From Asparagopsis taxiformis (taxonomy: Eukaryota; Rhodophyta; Florideophyceae; Bonnemaisoniales; Bonnemaisoniaceae), in contig JALQPE010000131.1 of NCBI GenBank assembly GCA_030407315.1, positions 1 through 27,162 on the forward strand: a DNA stretch of 27,162 nucleotides, given 5' to 3'. The notes beneath the pieces are model-generated. The model searched no databases and was not told where the DNA came from. It saw only the letters and a list, made by a program, of their open reading frames with translations. Positions 1-9,667 of the stretch are shown here, in pieces. The stretch's first letter is position 1. Each line of letters opens with the position of its first letter. A program made the translations under genes and the position numbers.

Positions 1-878
1 CCATTGTCCTTCAAACTCGCGCACGGGCACTCTGGAGTACGCCGAACATCGCTAGCGACTCGGAAAACAATTGGCCTAGGCCATCACCCATTTCAAAGGT
101 CGACTCACTCGGGAGGATTTCGCCTAAGTGAGCGCCCTGTCACTGGTGGTGGGCAACTCTCCTAACTTGCGCGGAATGCGCCGACGCTAGCGACACCAGC
201 GTCTCACAACGGCCCTGACCGTAGTCATCCCGAACAAGTGGCTGCGCAGGACAACGGACGTCTTCGGACTTGGAGGAATTTTACAGCTTGCCTCTCTCAC
301 TATGGCCGGTTGTAATTGTCCGCGATGGGATGCACGTACCTTGGGACTCTCGACACGCGTGCATGGATGGTCGCACGACCCCTCGACTTCCGTCCAGTGG
401 GAACTCTATTGCCAGTTCCATGCGCGAGAGCGATTCTCACTCACCGGCTTACCGGTAAAGATTGTCACTGCGGCTATCGAGCCGCCGGACAAAGGCAATG
501 ACGTCTTGCAAGAGAGCGTCAGTTCGGATGGCGAATTCAGTTGAATTCGCGCAACAGCGAAGGCCGTAGCCACGCATCGCCCAAGAGCGTAAGGCGACTA
601 GCGGCGAAGGCCATCGCGAACGGCCATTATTATGGCACACCATAGCCCCCGGGACACGGTTTCTCACCCACGGGGTGAGTTTTCATCCGACTCCCGAGGG
701 ACCTCTTTTGTAGCAAGGGTTAGGTGATGCGTAATTCCTACCCTCGTTGCATAAAGGAAATCATTTGGAAACCAGCTTTATTGTCGCACACCTACAATGG
801 CTCTCTATACGCGGGTATTAACTGTCAAAGATTACCTTAGGGTATCAGTTGCTACTACGCTCTTCGAACGGGCTGCGA
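1..878. other. Non-coding spacer of element 1 upstream of the antisense gene's 3' end
   Basis: No long reading frame and no recognisable domain on either strand; short overlapping frames here look like chance. By analogy with element 2, which has about 1.8 kb of non-coding DNA between the pol stop and the antisense gene, this is probably the right-hand part of the same kind of spacer. I see no recognisable pol 3' end such as a chromodomain in it. Confidence 0.5.
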
Positions 879-3815
879 CTAACGGCGCGTACGAGTCCGA
901 CGAGTCGGCCTGTCCTTGTTAATTGGAGACCCCACGCTCGCTGAAGGGGAAGAGGGCTGAGCCCTTTTACGCCTTCGGGCGACTCGTTGCCCCGCCGCCG
1001 CCACTGCGGCCGCGACTGTCGCCACCGGTGGCGTCACGTTGAGGCGACGCGTGGCGCGCGTGGGCGATCGAGGGTCTTCAACGACTTGCACGGACTCTCC
1101 ACCCGGGGAGGTTGTGTCAGTGGGTTTAGGAGTTGCCTCCTTTATGCCCTCAGACTCTTTTTCAGTACCCCCAGCGGTGGCGACACCAGTAACACCCGTC
1201 GACGTAGGGGTAGCAACCGCGGAGGTTGGCTTACTCGTGGCGGGTTCGACCACAGCCTCAGCCGTAGCAGTTCCCGCTGCTGTCGGGGCAGGAGCGACCG
1301 AGGTCGTCGCCTTGACAACTTCGACTGCCATTGGGTCGGCCGGAGCAGAACCACCCGACGCTACCGCATCGGACGCGCCCCTAGCCGACGGTGTAGGAGC
1401 GTTGGCAACGGGACGCGCGGCCATGACCGCACCAAGAGGGGCTGTTATCGTCTCTTCAGACGTGGCCGCCGGGGCAGTCGCTGCACCCGAGGGTGACGCG
1501 GCGGGGACCCCCCGCCCATGTAAGAATGCCATACCTGGGAAGGCACGCGCGAGCGCGTTACCAGGGAGAGGGCGTGACCCTTCAACGTCTGCTTGGCGAA
1601 CGCGTAGGTCTTCTACCGTCATGATGGCGCGTGCGGCCCTAGCGCATATCGTGTTGGACTGCTGGTGCAGATCCCAGACCTGACAGAGCGCGCTCTGCAG
1701 GGCTAACTCCTGTTCCGCCAAATCACGCGCGTACCCCAGCCGGCTCTTGAACAAGTCATCGTGCTTTCGCTTCAGCAGCGTGTTCTCAGCCATCAATTCT
1801 GCTCGCAGAGTTTCCTTCTCGCCCTTAACCGTCGCCAAGGCAGCTTCGGCTGATACTCGCGCCGCTTCGCTTTGTGCCAATCGCTCTCGGCCCGCAGACA
1901 CTGCGCGCTGGAGCTCTTCCACGCGCTTTTCCAAGGCCGAAGCATGCACAGTCATACCGGATGGGAGGGAACGGTCGGACGGCCGCGGCCGAGTAACCGA
2001 CGACGGACCGGCTGAATCAGCCGGGACAGGCTCAACGGTGGCTATTTCTGCCGACGCGTCTGTGGCCGCCGGAGGACGAGCTGATCTGGGACCCGCGACG
2101 GGCAAGCCCGTTTCTTCCCGCGGAAGGAGAGGACGGCCGCCATGGGTCTGATACGATATGCAGTCCTCCACGAGTCGCCCTAGGGTAACGTAATCCCACC
2201 CCCTGGCCATCCAACCTCCCTTAAGGGGTTGCGCGGCAGTGTATTCGAGGACCCTAAGGGGGATGCCCAACTCGAGGCGTACTCCGAACAGGTACGACGA
2301 TAAGTCGATCGAATGCGAGACCGGGTCCATTGGTACCCACTTGCTCAGCCGACGCGTCGGTTCGTAAGGAGAATTGGGTAGCGGCACGATGTCCACCGTC
2401 TCCCACGGGAATGTTTCGTGCAAACGATAGAAATGCTCGAGCAACTCGGGCGTGACATCGAAGCACTCGAAATTGCGGATGAGTCCGCTAGGCCAGATGG
2501 GTGCCTCGACGCCCAAAGAGCGTATCTTCTTGAACATCTCCTCAGGGACTTGGTGCATGCGGTTTTGCGCCACATTATTCTCCAACCACGTCGCGGCGTA
2601 GTAGCACACCCACTCCGTATGGGCCATCTTGTCGAAAACCCTCGCGAGGGTACCCCCGTCCGAGCTCACCAGGTGTGACGCTGCATAGCGGTACACGAGC
2701 GGCATCGGGAACAAGACCTCCCATTCGGGGATTTCCATCCAACGGGGTATGCGAGCATAGTAACGTCGGCGCAACCTGGTCGGGATGCGCACGTATTCGA
2801 CGTCCTTGAACGTTATGACGTAACCCCGCGGACCCGGCCGGAGATGCAGCGGTTGGTTACTTGTTTGAGGAAACGTGCGCCGACGCTCGTCGCGATACTC
2901 CCCACCCCACCGCTGGCGAATCCAGCGCACTGGGAACATTGGAGCCTGGTCCGCTAGTAGACGAATGTCCACCTCAGCGAAATCGTCAACCAACGCCCCA
3001 AGTTGGTCTAATTTGATCCAACGGGCGATCATTCGAACCATTGGTTCGTCTTCTGGCTCACTGAGGTGATACACGTCGCTCGGGAAGTTGGCCGGGATAG
3101 TGATACGACATCGGCCATGCTCCATGCGCTTGCGCATTACTTGATCCGCCACGGCGGCTCCGTGAGTTCCTTTGATGCATTCGAACCGTTCCAGGACGGG
3201 GCGGCGCAACGGCAAGCGTCCGTATGACTCGTAGCTGCGGTAACCGGGTGCGCGCGAGAGCTCGTGCCCGAAGGCGTCCTGATGATGGATGAAGGGTTGC
3301 GTGTGAAGCGTCCGCATCCACTCCACCACCCTCGTCTCATGCCCAGGGGCAACTCCAGCCGACGGAGCTACCGGAGGTTTCGTCAACCATAAAGGCCGCG
3401 GCGCCCGCGGGGACGGTGACCCGTAATAAGGATCTCGTCGCGTCCCTTGAGACTCCGGGGTTCCCCCGGTTAATTGAGAGTGTCCGGGGATGTCTGCCGT
3501 CTTGCCCGAGGGCAAAGTGTTGACCAGGTTCAACACCTCACCCAGCTTGGCGGCCATGGCCGGTGACTCAGCTTCGCCAACGAGGCGAGCCAACGCAGAG
3601 TACACTTGTCCCCCAGCGGGGGCCGGGACGGATCCCGCAGATGACTCCCCAGGGAGACGGCCACGATTACCGTCACTTGTGATTCTCGGCAGAGCCGGTA
3701 CCGAAGGGGAGACGCCCCGTCCCTGTCGACCGGGAGTTTGGTCCCCCCCTGGCTGCAGTGGAGCCAAAACGCGGAGGGCGGTTGCCGCCACCTGTGGGGG
3801 TGAAATACGAAACAC
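879..3815 (-). CDS. Antisense accessory protein of element 1, main open frame (unknown family, coiled coil, basic tail)
   Basis: A 978-codon uninterrupted frame on the strand opposite to the retrotransposon. I do not recognise the family. From the N-terminus: a Pro/Gly/Ser-rich low-complexity stretch (about 1-150); a Trp/Tyr/Arg-rich globular region (about 170-540) with the motifs IPANFPSDVYHL near 240, RGYVITFKDVEY near 330, and EWV followed by AATWL; a linker; a heptad-like coiled coil (about 623-720, starting near ALEKRVEELQ); an Ala/Thr/Pro-rich stretch; and a strongly basic C-terminus with VARRRKRAQ and RRTRTRR, resembling nuclear localisation signals. The same motifs in the same order occur in the antisense gene of element 2. 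The listed first codon is GTG and is probably not the true start: the protein likely begins at 4197 in another frame, with a frame change between about 3673 and 3886. A nuclear role is inferred; the function is unknown. Confidence 0.75.
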   Translation of the reverse strand: MFRISPPQVAATALRVLAPLQPGGDQTPGRQGRGVSPSVPALPRITSDGNRGRLPGESSAGSVPAPAGGQVYSALARLVGEAESPAMAAKLGEVLNLVNTLPSGKTADIPGHSQLTGGTPESQGTRRDPYYGSPSPRAPRPLWLTKPPVAPSAGVAPGHETRVVEWMRTLHTQPFIHHQDAFGHELSRAPGYRSYESYGRLPLRRPVLERFECIKGTHGAAVADQVMRKRMEHGRCRITIPANFPSDVYHLSEPEDEPMVRMIARWIKLDQLGALVDDFAEVDIRLLADQAPMFPVRWIRQRWGGEYRDERRRTFPQTSNQPLHLRPGPRGYVITFKDVEYVRIPTRLRRRYYARIPRWMEIPEWEVLFPMPLVYRYAASHLVSSDGGTLARVFDKMAHTEWVCYYAATWLENNVAQNRMHQVPEEMFKKIRSLGVEAPIWPSGLIRNFECFDVTPELLEHFYRLHETFPWETVDIVPLPNSPYEPTRRLSKWVPMDPVSHSIDLSSYLFGVRLELGIPLRVLEYTAAQPLKGGWMARGWDYVTLGRLVEDCISYQTHGGRPLLPREETGLPVAGPRSARPPAATDASAEIATVEPVPADSAGPSSVTRPRPSDRSLPSGMTVHASALEKRVEELQRAVSAGRERLAQSEAARVSAEAALATVKGEKETLRAELMAENTLLKRKHDDLFKSRLGYARDLAEQELALQSALCQVWDLHQQSNTICARAARAIMTVEDLRVRQADVEGSRPLPGNALARAFPGMAFLHGRGVPAASPSGAATAPAATSEETITAPLGAVMAARPVANAPTPSARGASDAVASGGSAPADPMAVEVVKATTSVAPAPTAAGTATAEAVVEPATSKPTSAVATPTSTGVTGVATAGGTEKESEGIKEATPKPTDTTSPGGESVQVVEDPRSPTRATRRLNVTPPVATVAAAVAAAGQRVARRRKRAQPSSPSASVGSPINKDRPTRRTRTRR

Positions 3816-4197
3816 CCGAGGGGATGACAGAATCGCGCGCAGGCCGCGGCCGTGGGTGGTTATAGTAATAACTTGGCATCACTCCAGTCCCCGCATAAGG
3901 GTCAGAAAGGCCTTGCGTGGCTGCTGCGGCAGGAGCATAGAGGTCAAGATAAGAGCCCGGCAACGGTTGATGGGCTGCCGCGCGCGCTGTCACCGCCGAG
4001 GCGGTATTGGTCGGAGTACTCGTTGCAGGCAACGAGCGAGTAGACTCCCGAGGGTTGTTGTCGACGTCGCCTTTCGCATCGGGATGCGGAGGCGTCATGA
4101 TTCCCCACTCGCTGAATTGGATCGGGATAGGGGAAACGGAAGTGACGAGTCGCTGTGAGGAGGAAGAGAAGGAAGGTGGGGGAGTTGATGGATACAT
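3673..4197 (-). CDS. N-terminal segment of the element 1 antisense gene, in a different frame from the main part
   Basis: A 174-codon frame whose ATG lies only 42 bp from the 3' LTR. It overlaps the main 978-codon frame by about 140 bp. The product is low-complexity, rich in Ser, Pro, Thr and Ala (starts MYPSTPPPSFSSSS), like the Ala/Ser-rich N-terminus of the corresponding gene in element 2 (MSMAQASSSNAGAPASSS). I infer that it is the real start of the antisense gene and that a frameshift or unrecognised splice joins it to the frame ending at 879. The main frame is open upstream only to a TGA near 3886, so the change must fall between about 3673 and 3886. It could instead be a separate small overlapping gene, which I think less likely. 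Confidence 0.5.
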   Translation of the reverse strand: MYPSTPPPSFSSSSQRLVTSVSPIPIQFSEWGIMTPPHPDAKGDVDNNPRESTRSLPATSTPTNTASAVTARAAAHQPLPGSYLDLYAPAAAATQGLSDPYAGTGVMPSYYYNHPRPRPARDSVIPSGVSYFTPTGGGNRPPRFGSTAARGGPNSRSTGTGRLPFGTGSAENHK

Positions 4198-4230
4198 GAT
4201 ACCTGCGCGCAGGAGCGCGCCAGTTTAAGA

Positions 4231-4239
4231 AGGGGAGAG
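4231..4239 (+). other. Polypurine tract of element 1
   Basis: The purine run AGGGGAGAG sits directly before the LTR start TGTGGGACTC at 4240. Element 2 has the comparable CGGGGGGAG directly before its 3' LTR. This is the expected site for plus-strand primer formation in LTR retrotransposons. Confidence 0.65.
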
Positions 4240-4674
4240 TGTGGGACTCGTCCCGTATTGCGCTGCGAGCGGTCGCGGGAGGGACAATTCCAGGCGTCTG
4301 GAATGGGCGCCAGGAAGGGTCGCTTAAGCGGTACGCTCGAGAGCGTGAGTGGGTGCTCGATAGGGAATCAGCCGCGAAGAGCCGCGTTGGGAATCAATGG
4401 TCGCGGTGACGTGGCAAGGCAATTGTCGCCCAAGGGCGAATGGGCGCGTGCCGCCTTGCATTGGCACCGGGCCACATTGCTTGCGCGGGACCCTTCGGCG
4501 AGCGTGCAACGTGTAGCGATATAGGCGCGATTAGTCACACACGTGTGCGAGCGGGAGGATTCTCCCGTTACAGTTGTGCACGTGTATGTTACGGCTAGCC
4601 GTTTCTATTAGTTTACACGTAGCAACGTAGCAGCTTACTCTGTCAGGCCCCTGGGCCGCATAAACACCCCACAA

Positions 4675-4749
4675 GGTCCATTGGACGCCGGACCGGGACC
4701 ATTGGTCCTGGTCCGGTCCCGGCAGTCTCGTTGACCATTTAAGGTCAAC
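4675..4749 (+). repeat. Hairpin cluster in the element 1 LTR just before AATAAA
   Basis: Three inverted repeats are packed together. There is a short one around GTCCATTGGAC near 4676. A 29-bp near-perfect palindrome spans 4688-4716 (14-bp arms CCGGACCGGGACCA and TGGTCCTGGTCCGG, one mismatch, one-base centre). A perfect 7-bp stem GTTGACC/GGTCAAC lies at 4730-4749 with a 6-base loop. The AATAAA signal follows 20 bp later. The placement fits a structured R/U3 region of the retrotransposon RNA; that role is inference. Confidence 0.6.
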
Positions 4750-4768
4750 GGATTGACCACTAAGCTAC

Positions 4769-4774
4769 AATAAA
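4769..4774 (+). terminator. Candidate polyadenylation signal in the element 1 LTR
   Basis: AATAAA on the retrotransposon strand inside the LTR, just downstream of the hairpin cluster. LTRs normally carry such a signal near the R/U5 border. No cleavage site can be read from sequence alone. Confidence 0.4.
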
Positions 4775-5513
4775 GGTAGATCGTCTCGGTTCCAAATCTT
4801 TCGACCGTGGTCGTTTAACTTACAACTAAACGGCGGCGGCAATTCCCTTACCGGATACCCGCTGCTCCGTTTCGATCTCCAATTGGGGATCGCTCGCACA
4901 TTTCCCCAATTGCCCGCCACGAGCCTCCTCCGGCGGGAGTGCACGTGGATTGCCCTAGGGCATTTCGTCTCCACGGTAGTGGAGAACCTTCCCGCTTCTT
5001 TTAACGCCGCTAGGCGACCGGGAGGGGCCTTCCGCCCACCGGGACAAGGCTGCCGACTGGGAGTGCTGTCGGTTGGCACCCCCAGCCGGTCAACCGAAGC
5101 CAACGCCCGCAGGCTTTTCAAACGGTCCCGACCGCTGCCGTCAGTGGTATCACAGTTGCGGAATACGTCGTGTGAAAACCACGCGTGGAGGCGACCACAA
5201 TCCCCGCGGGGATCCATCGCGCTAAGTGCCTAGTTAACCCTTGAGTGGGTTGAGGACGGCCACGGCCGATAGATCCCTCCGGCAGGTTAGATCCAGCCGT
5301 CCCGGACCCCGCTCTACCACCCGCTACCGGGTTGGGAGACAGGTGTCCGGGCTCCGAGGGATCGATCCACCCGACACAGCCCTCGGGCTACTAGGATCGC
5401 ACGAGGCGTCAACCTCGTGGAATCGGTGCTCTCACTCGTGAGTTCGAAGCCTTATCCCTATCCTCTAATCCTCCTCGGAGGTATAATCCATCTACAAGGG
5501 CTAAGGTCCTACA

Positions 5514-6299
5514 CTCGCTGAACGAATCAACCTAACCCTAATGGACACGGTCCGTTCTCACCTCTCCCATAGCAACCTCCCCGACAATCACTGGCAATTC
5601 GCGTTGATGGAAGCCGTCTGTAGTATACGTGGCAATTCCGAAATTGCAATTTTTTGCGACTTTCCGCGGAATTCGAATTTCGGCAGACTTGAGCGATAAC
5701 AGCAATGTACGAGCAATGCTGGTGCGTGCGCGCGCACAACCAGCACACGTGTGCAGCGAACGGACCGTCACGCGGACAACGGACCAACGGGTCCACACGC
5801 GCGACCCACAAGGTCCTTGCCCATTCGGGGACGTTACGAACAGTGTTTACACTGTAATGCGATGCCATCGTGGCTAAATAGGTATTGGCATCGTGCCGGG
5901 AGGGAAAGGGGACAAGGATCGAACGGGAAACGTTCTCTAGTCTACAACTGACTTCTATGTTTACGTTTTACGTTTTCGCCTAACGAGGCTGCGTTTCCGT
6001 CGAGGTGCGTACTCCCTACCCATTGCCACACGTGAGGCTGATCGCTTGTCGTGCCTACGGGTTTGGTTGAGAGCGCCTCCTGTGACGTGCCACCTCGTTT
6101 AGCAAACGTGATCCGCGCGTGGAACGTTGCGTCTTGACGCCCGTGTCTACCTGCTAACCTACTCTACCCTATCCTTTTCTACTTTGCTACCAATACAGTC
6201 AAACACCATCGGGTGACACTGTTTCGTTGTTTCGTTCGAAGGACACCGTGTCCATAGCTCGTACCAGCTACTTCTAGAACTACGTCGTTCCACACCGTC
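5514..6299. other. Unassigned stretch between element 1 and the Copia remnant
   Basis: No supported gene. Short frames on both strands show no recognisable domain. I looked for Copia gag, protease or integrase-core signatures that would extend the Copia element leftward and saw none. A perfect 7-bp inverted repeat ACAGTGT/ACACTGT lies at 5840-5855. CCTAACCCTAA at 5531 resembles a telomere unit but is only one and a half repeats. Confidence 0.5.
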
Positions 6300-8235
6300 T
6301 TTAAGCGGAACATCACACCCCACAGCACGACCAACACAATCCCCTACACCGAATGGTACGGGATGAAACCCAATATCAAAAAGATTTTCCCATTTGGCCA
6401 ACTTGGCCATATCCCCGTTCCCAACCCCATCACAACGTTGGAAGACCGCGGAGCCCTCGTCCGCTACCTTGCTGCCACAGACCAAGATAGTATACTCGTC
6501 TCCAGAAACACAAAAAACCAAACCCTCAAAGTACCAGCCCTGTATTTCCACCCGTACACCACAACGACTGCCCTAACACCAACACAACATTCGCATTCCA
6601 CACGTCGAAGTCCCCCAAACCACGCCACACTATTCCACACCACATAACGCCGTACACACCGGCACCCCCTAACCACCGCGCAGAGCGACATTATCCCGAC
6701 GAACACCTATGGTCAACCGCACACGACAACAAACTGGCCGAAATAGACCATATGCGAGTCATTGACTGGATTCCCCGCCCCTTAACGCCGCCCGACACTC
6801 AACCAATTCATCGTACTATGACCTACAAGTACAATCGTGACTCGATATGCCTTATAAAAATAACATAAGGCACGGTGCGCAGTGCGCAGCGACATGATGA
6901 AACCAAACACATACTTCGACCCCAACACCATTGCCACATTTGCGGTAGACAAAACATCCATACGACTAATACTGGCCCATGATACCGCTCATCACCTTCA
7001 CACAGAACACATCTACATCTCATCTTCATTTCTGCAAGAGTAGTTTGAACATTCTAAACCGGTTTATGTCAGACAAAACCCCTCATTTGATGGTTCATTC
7101 CGTTATGACACCCGTATCGGTTAGCTTCGCAGGAACTTTTACGGTACAATACAGGCTGGCCGCATCTTCACCGATGGCATACGACACTTCCTCCAATCCC
7201 TGGGATATATTTAACTTAAATCCGACGCCTGCCTCTTCCACAAGAGCTCCGAAACAATTCAAACGATAATATCCACCACCATCGATGACTTGTTCATCAG
7301 TTCCACCAGCTCTCACCTCATTAAAGCCTTCTTAGGTCTACGCTCGACCAAATACAATTCCAAACGACTAGGAAAACCCATAAAGTACCTGAACTTGAAA
7401 CTAGCATACACCCGCAATGGGATACACATTTCCCAACCCAACGTCATCGCCTCCATAATATACAAGATTAAAATGGACTACTCTAAGCCTCTCCCACATC
7501 TTTATTCGGACGGGATTGACATTTCTCCACCGAAAGAATCCGATGATACTGACACCAACACAGCCACCATATACCGCAAGGTACTAGGCGATCTCAGATA
7601 CTTCACAGACTCGACACGTCTGGACATTGAATACTAAACCAATTCACTTGCCCGAGCCAACCTCAGCCCCACAACACGACACCGTAAGCTGCTCAAACGC
7701 TTAGTAAGCCTCATCAAACATACCCCAACTCCGGTATCATCATGCCCAACAGTCCTAAAGCCGAAGCCCTCATCACATACACGGACACAGACTTTGCAAA
7801 TGAAACGGACTAGAAAATCAATATCAAGCTCCGTGTACAAACTTTACGGCTCCCAATTCATTGGACATCGCAACAGCAATCCCTGGTTGCCACAAGCACA
7901 TGTGAAGCGGAAACTATCGCCGCATCAGAAGCCGTTCCCCAAGACAACTAGCTCGGAGATCTACTCAGAGAGCTCCGAATTATTGACCCTCAGACGGCCA
8001 TACTCACATAAATAGACTCCAAATCGGCTTTAACCATCGCTAACAACACTGCACCGACCAAACGCCGCAAATTTATAGACATCCGATACCATCATCTCAT
8101 TGACAATGCCCAGTCTGGTCGAATCAACCTACAATACCTCCAGTCTAGCGCAATGCTTGCCGACATCTTTATAAAACCTCTGACTAAACAGCCATTCAGT
8201 TCACTTACAGTCGCCCTGCGAATCACGCCTCTCTA
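6300..8235 (+). pseudogene. Copia pol pseudogene (integrase C-terminus, reverse transcriptase, RNase H)
   Basis: Several plus-strand frames joined by frameshifts and stops read as one Copia polyprotein. First comes an integrase C-terminal stretch MKPNIKKIFPFGQLGH at 6363, of the KPN...FG type. Reverse transcriptase follows: a stretch containing FDPNTIATFAVDKTSIRL near 6.9 kb, a catalytic TIDD at 7278-7289 (usually YVDD), KRLGKPIKYLNLKL and GIHISQPN after 7350, and GDLRYFTDSTRLDIEY ending at 7634 before a stop. RNase H remnants follow with ATSTCEAETIAASEAV near 7.9 kb and TKRRKFIDIRYHHL near 8.06 kb, then a typical C-terminus with LADIF and KPLTKQPF. Many in-frame stops and shifts show that it is dead. 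Confidence 0.8.
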
Positions 8236-8281
8236 GACTACTAACACTCAATCGCTCCCCGCCCCTAGGCGACAGGGGGAG

Positions 8282-8492
8282 TGTCAGGGTGCTAACTCGC
8301 ATTTCATGTCGCCCAGTCACGACTCGCTCACAAAACATCATGGCTCTAACTCATCGGATGCCGTAAGCACTGCACATTACTCTAGAAAAGTTTACACTGA
8401 TAACATGTCAGACCTGCCCAATAGCAGTATTTAAGATCGACCACTGCGGTCTCAGTAAACGGCTGAGGGTAAGGAAGAGTATCTTTCTAACA
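8282..8492 (+). repeat. 3' LTR of the Copia remnant (211 bp)
   Basis: Begins TGTCAGGGTGC after a purine tract and ends TTTCTAACA, so it has TG...CA ends. A TATTTAAG box at 8428-8435 fits an LTR promoter. The AAAAT that follows at 8493-8497 could be the right copy of a target duplication, but no left copy exists in the window to compare. Confidence 0.6.
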
Positions 8493-8751
8493 AAAATGCC
8501 ACCTATCAGCCATGGAACAATTCAAAAAAGTAGGTCGAGAAAATCAAATTTAGGGGCAAGCGCATCAATTTGTGAATGCCAAAAATATAACCTCAAATCG
8601 TGTCATGACTTTGGTTTCTATCTGAAATTTGCTTTCTCGATTGAAAAAATAATTCCACTCGTGGGAATGATTTCGTTCTATGGCAGCGGCAAGGGCCTGT
8701 TTTGGACAAGCAGTCTAGTCGAACACGTGAAAATTACGTCTAGTCAGGGAT
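8493..8751. other. Unassigned AT-rich stretch between the Copia LTR and the Tc1-like remnant
   Basis: No supported gene on either strand. A plus-strand frame at 8496-8879 crosses into the antisense of the Tc1-like remnant and has no recognisable domain, so I treat it as chance. It may include a terminal region of the Tc1-like element; I could not find matching terminal inverted repeats. Confidence 0.4.
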
Positions 8752-9451
8752 TCATTCACCAGGGAGTTGCGGTAATGTGTGGAAATCCAGAAAAGCGGCT
8801 GCTACTGGGCCAGGAAGGTTTTGACGCTCTGCGGCGGCGAGGACCGAGGCCACGTTACTGGTCAGGTGCAGCATGTTAGAATCAGTGAGTTTAGATGTTA
8901 AGAGTGGTCTTTTTTTAGCCGAATGTTGTCTGGCCGGGTATACTGTAATTTTCTCCACAGCATTGTCGAGCAGTGTGAGACAGAAACGATTTTGAATCTG
9001 CATCGTGTTCGAGAATGCTGCAGAGAGCGACATGTATCGCATCGGAAATATGTGCGCAGGCGCGACGCAACGGCGTCTGCTTGGCAGAGATGCAGACGTC
9101 GTGTACTACGGTGGGGTTGGGGCTGTATGTGGCGAGAATGATGGAACCTATGAGGTGCGGGACGGATACATCGACGGGTCGATCTGGTTTGGAGAAGCGA
9201 CGGAGTCGTTTGAGGACTCGCTTCTGTGTCGAGGATGGTTTGAATCGTGATTCGTCGAGACGGATGACAAAGGCTGGACAGCAGGTCGGGATCAAATTGG
9301 GACGGTAGAGATAGGTGCCACTGCGGCGCCAGCCGGCATCGAGTAAGTTTTGATTAATCGTGCACGCCGAGACGATGGGCCCACATGACGTAGTTGAGGG
9401 AGGAATGTTGTCTGCCACAAAGGCCACATTTGGAACAGTTCGCGTCAACAC
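8752..9451 (-). pseudogene. Tc1/mariner-like transposase remnant
   Basis: Two overlapping minus-strand frames (8915-9451 and 8752-9042) follow one another in the order of a Tc1-type DDE transposase. The first has a helix-turn-helix-like stretch INQNLLDAGWRRSGTYLYRP, then DESRF near 9242-9268 as in the FSDESRF motif of this family, then HTARQ, resembling the DNARPHTA motif. The second frame ends with TSNVASVLAAAERQNLP and FLDFHTLPQLPGE, resembling the C-terminus after the SPDLNPIE motif. The catalytic motifs are damaged and at least one frameshift near 9.0 kb is needed, so it is not functional. Identification is by eye from degraded motifs. Confidence 0.5.
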
Positions 9452-9667
9452 ATTCTACATGGCTGCGTGCGGGTACGGGACTGTTAAAGGGCTGCATGAT
9501 GTTGCGGATGGTCGGGTGCTAGAAGGATGGCAGAGGTTGTGACGGAATGTGTGTACAGAGATTTCATGGGGGTAAACAGCTCAAATAATTCTACTCTTCG
9601 ACTATAAACTTTCTATACTAATGTAGCCAACATGTTTAACATCGTTATCACTATCGTAGCAACTAAT
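9452..9667. other. Short unassigned stretch between the Tc1-like remnant and the two-exon gene
   Basis: Minus-strand translation just upstream of 9451 may be the decayed N-terminus of the Tc1-like transposase, up to about 9540, but it carries a stop. Nothing else is recognisable. Confidence 0.3.

Larger units (their letters stand above)
1..5513 (+). mobile_element. Element 1: 3' part of a large LTR (Gypsy-type) retrotransposon with an antisense gene
   Basis: Orientation is inferred from the 3' LTR at 4240-5513 and from comparison with the complete element at 11909-25184. Both have the same order: spacer, long minus-strand gene reading away from the 3' LTR, purine-rich tract, LTR starting TGTG and ending GGTCCTACA. 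The left boundary, gag, pol and 5' LTR are not in the window, so placement in Ty3/Gypsy rests on the shared antisense gene and shared LTR ends, not on a polymerase. The target duplication cannot be tested because the left flank is missing. The LTR here is about 470 bp longer than that of element 2 and otherwise unlike it, so this is a different family of the same lineage. Confidence 0.7.
4240..5513 (+). repeat. 3' LTR of element 1 (1274 bp)
   Basis: Starts TGTGGGACTCG right after a purine tract and ends GGTCCTACA, giving the usual TG...CA ends. The last nine bases equal the end of the element 2 LTR. A candidate polyadenylation signal AATAAA lies at 4769-4774, just after a cluster of inverted repeats. 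The partner LTR is outside the window, so the ends are inferred from dinucleotides, purine tract and similarity to element 2. No protein-coding gene is evident inside. Confidence 0.6.
6300..8492 (+). mobile_element. 5'-truncated Ty1/Copia retrotransposon remnant with 3' LTR
   Basis: A degenerate pol region in shifting plus-strand frames (integrase C-terminus, reverse transcriptase, RNase H, in the Copia order) is followed by a purine-rich tract (AGGGGGAG, about 8274-8281) and a 211-bp LTR at 8282-8492. Gag, protease, the integrase core and the 5' LTR are missing; the left border near 6.2-6.3 kb is approximate. Integrase before reverse transcriptase is diagnostic of Copia rather than Gypsy. 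Confidence 0.75.

Noticed and set aside
3490..4158. 222-codon plus-strand frame opposite the antisense gene of element 1
   Set aside because: It lies wholly opposite the better-supported minus-strand frames, has no domain, and Arg/Pro-rich composition typical of CG-rich shadow frames.
5441..5460. GTTCGAAG resembling a tRNA T-arm
   Set aside because: No matching acceptor, D-arm or anticodon arm could be folded around it.
5528..5545. Telomere-like CCTAACCCTAA
   Set aside because: Only one and a half units, so chance is sufficient.
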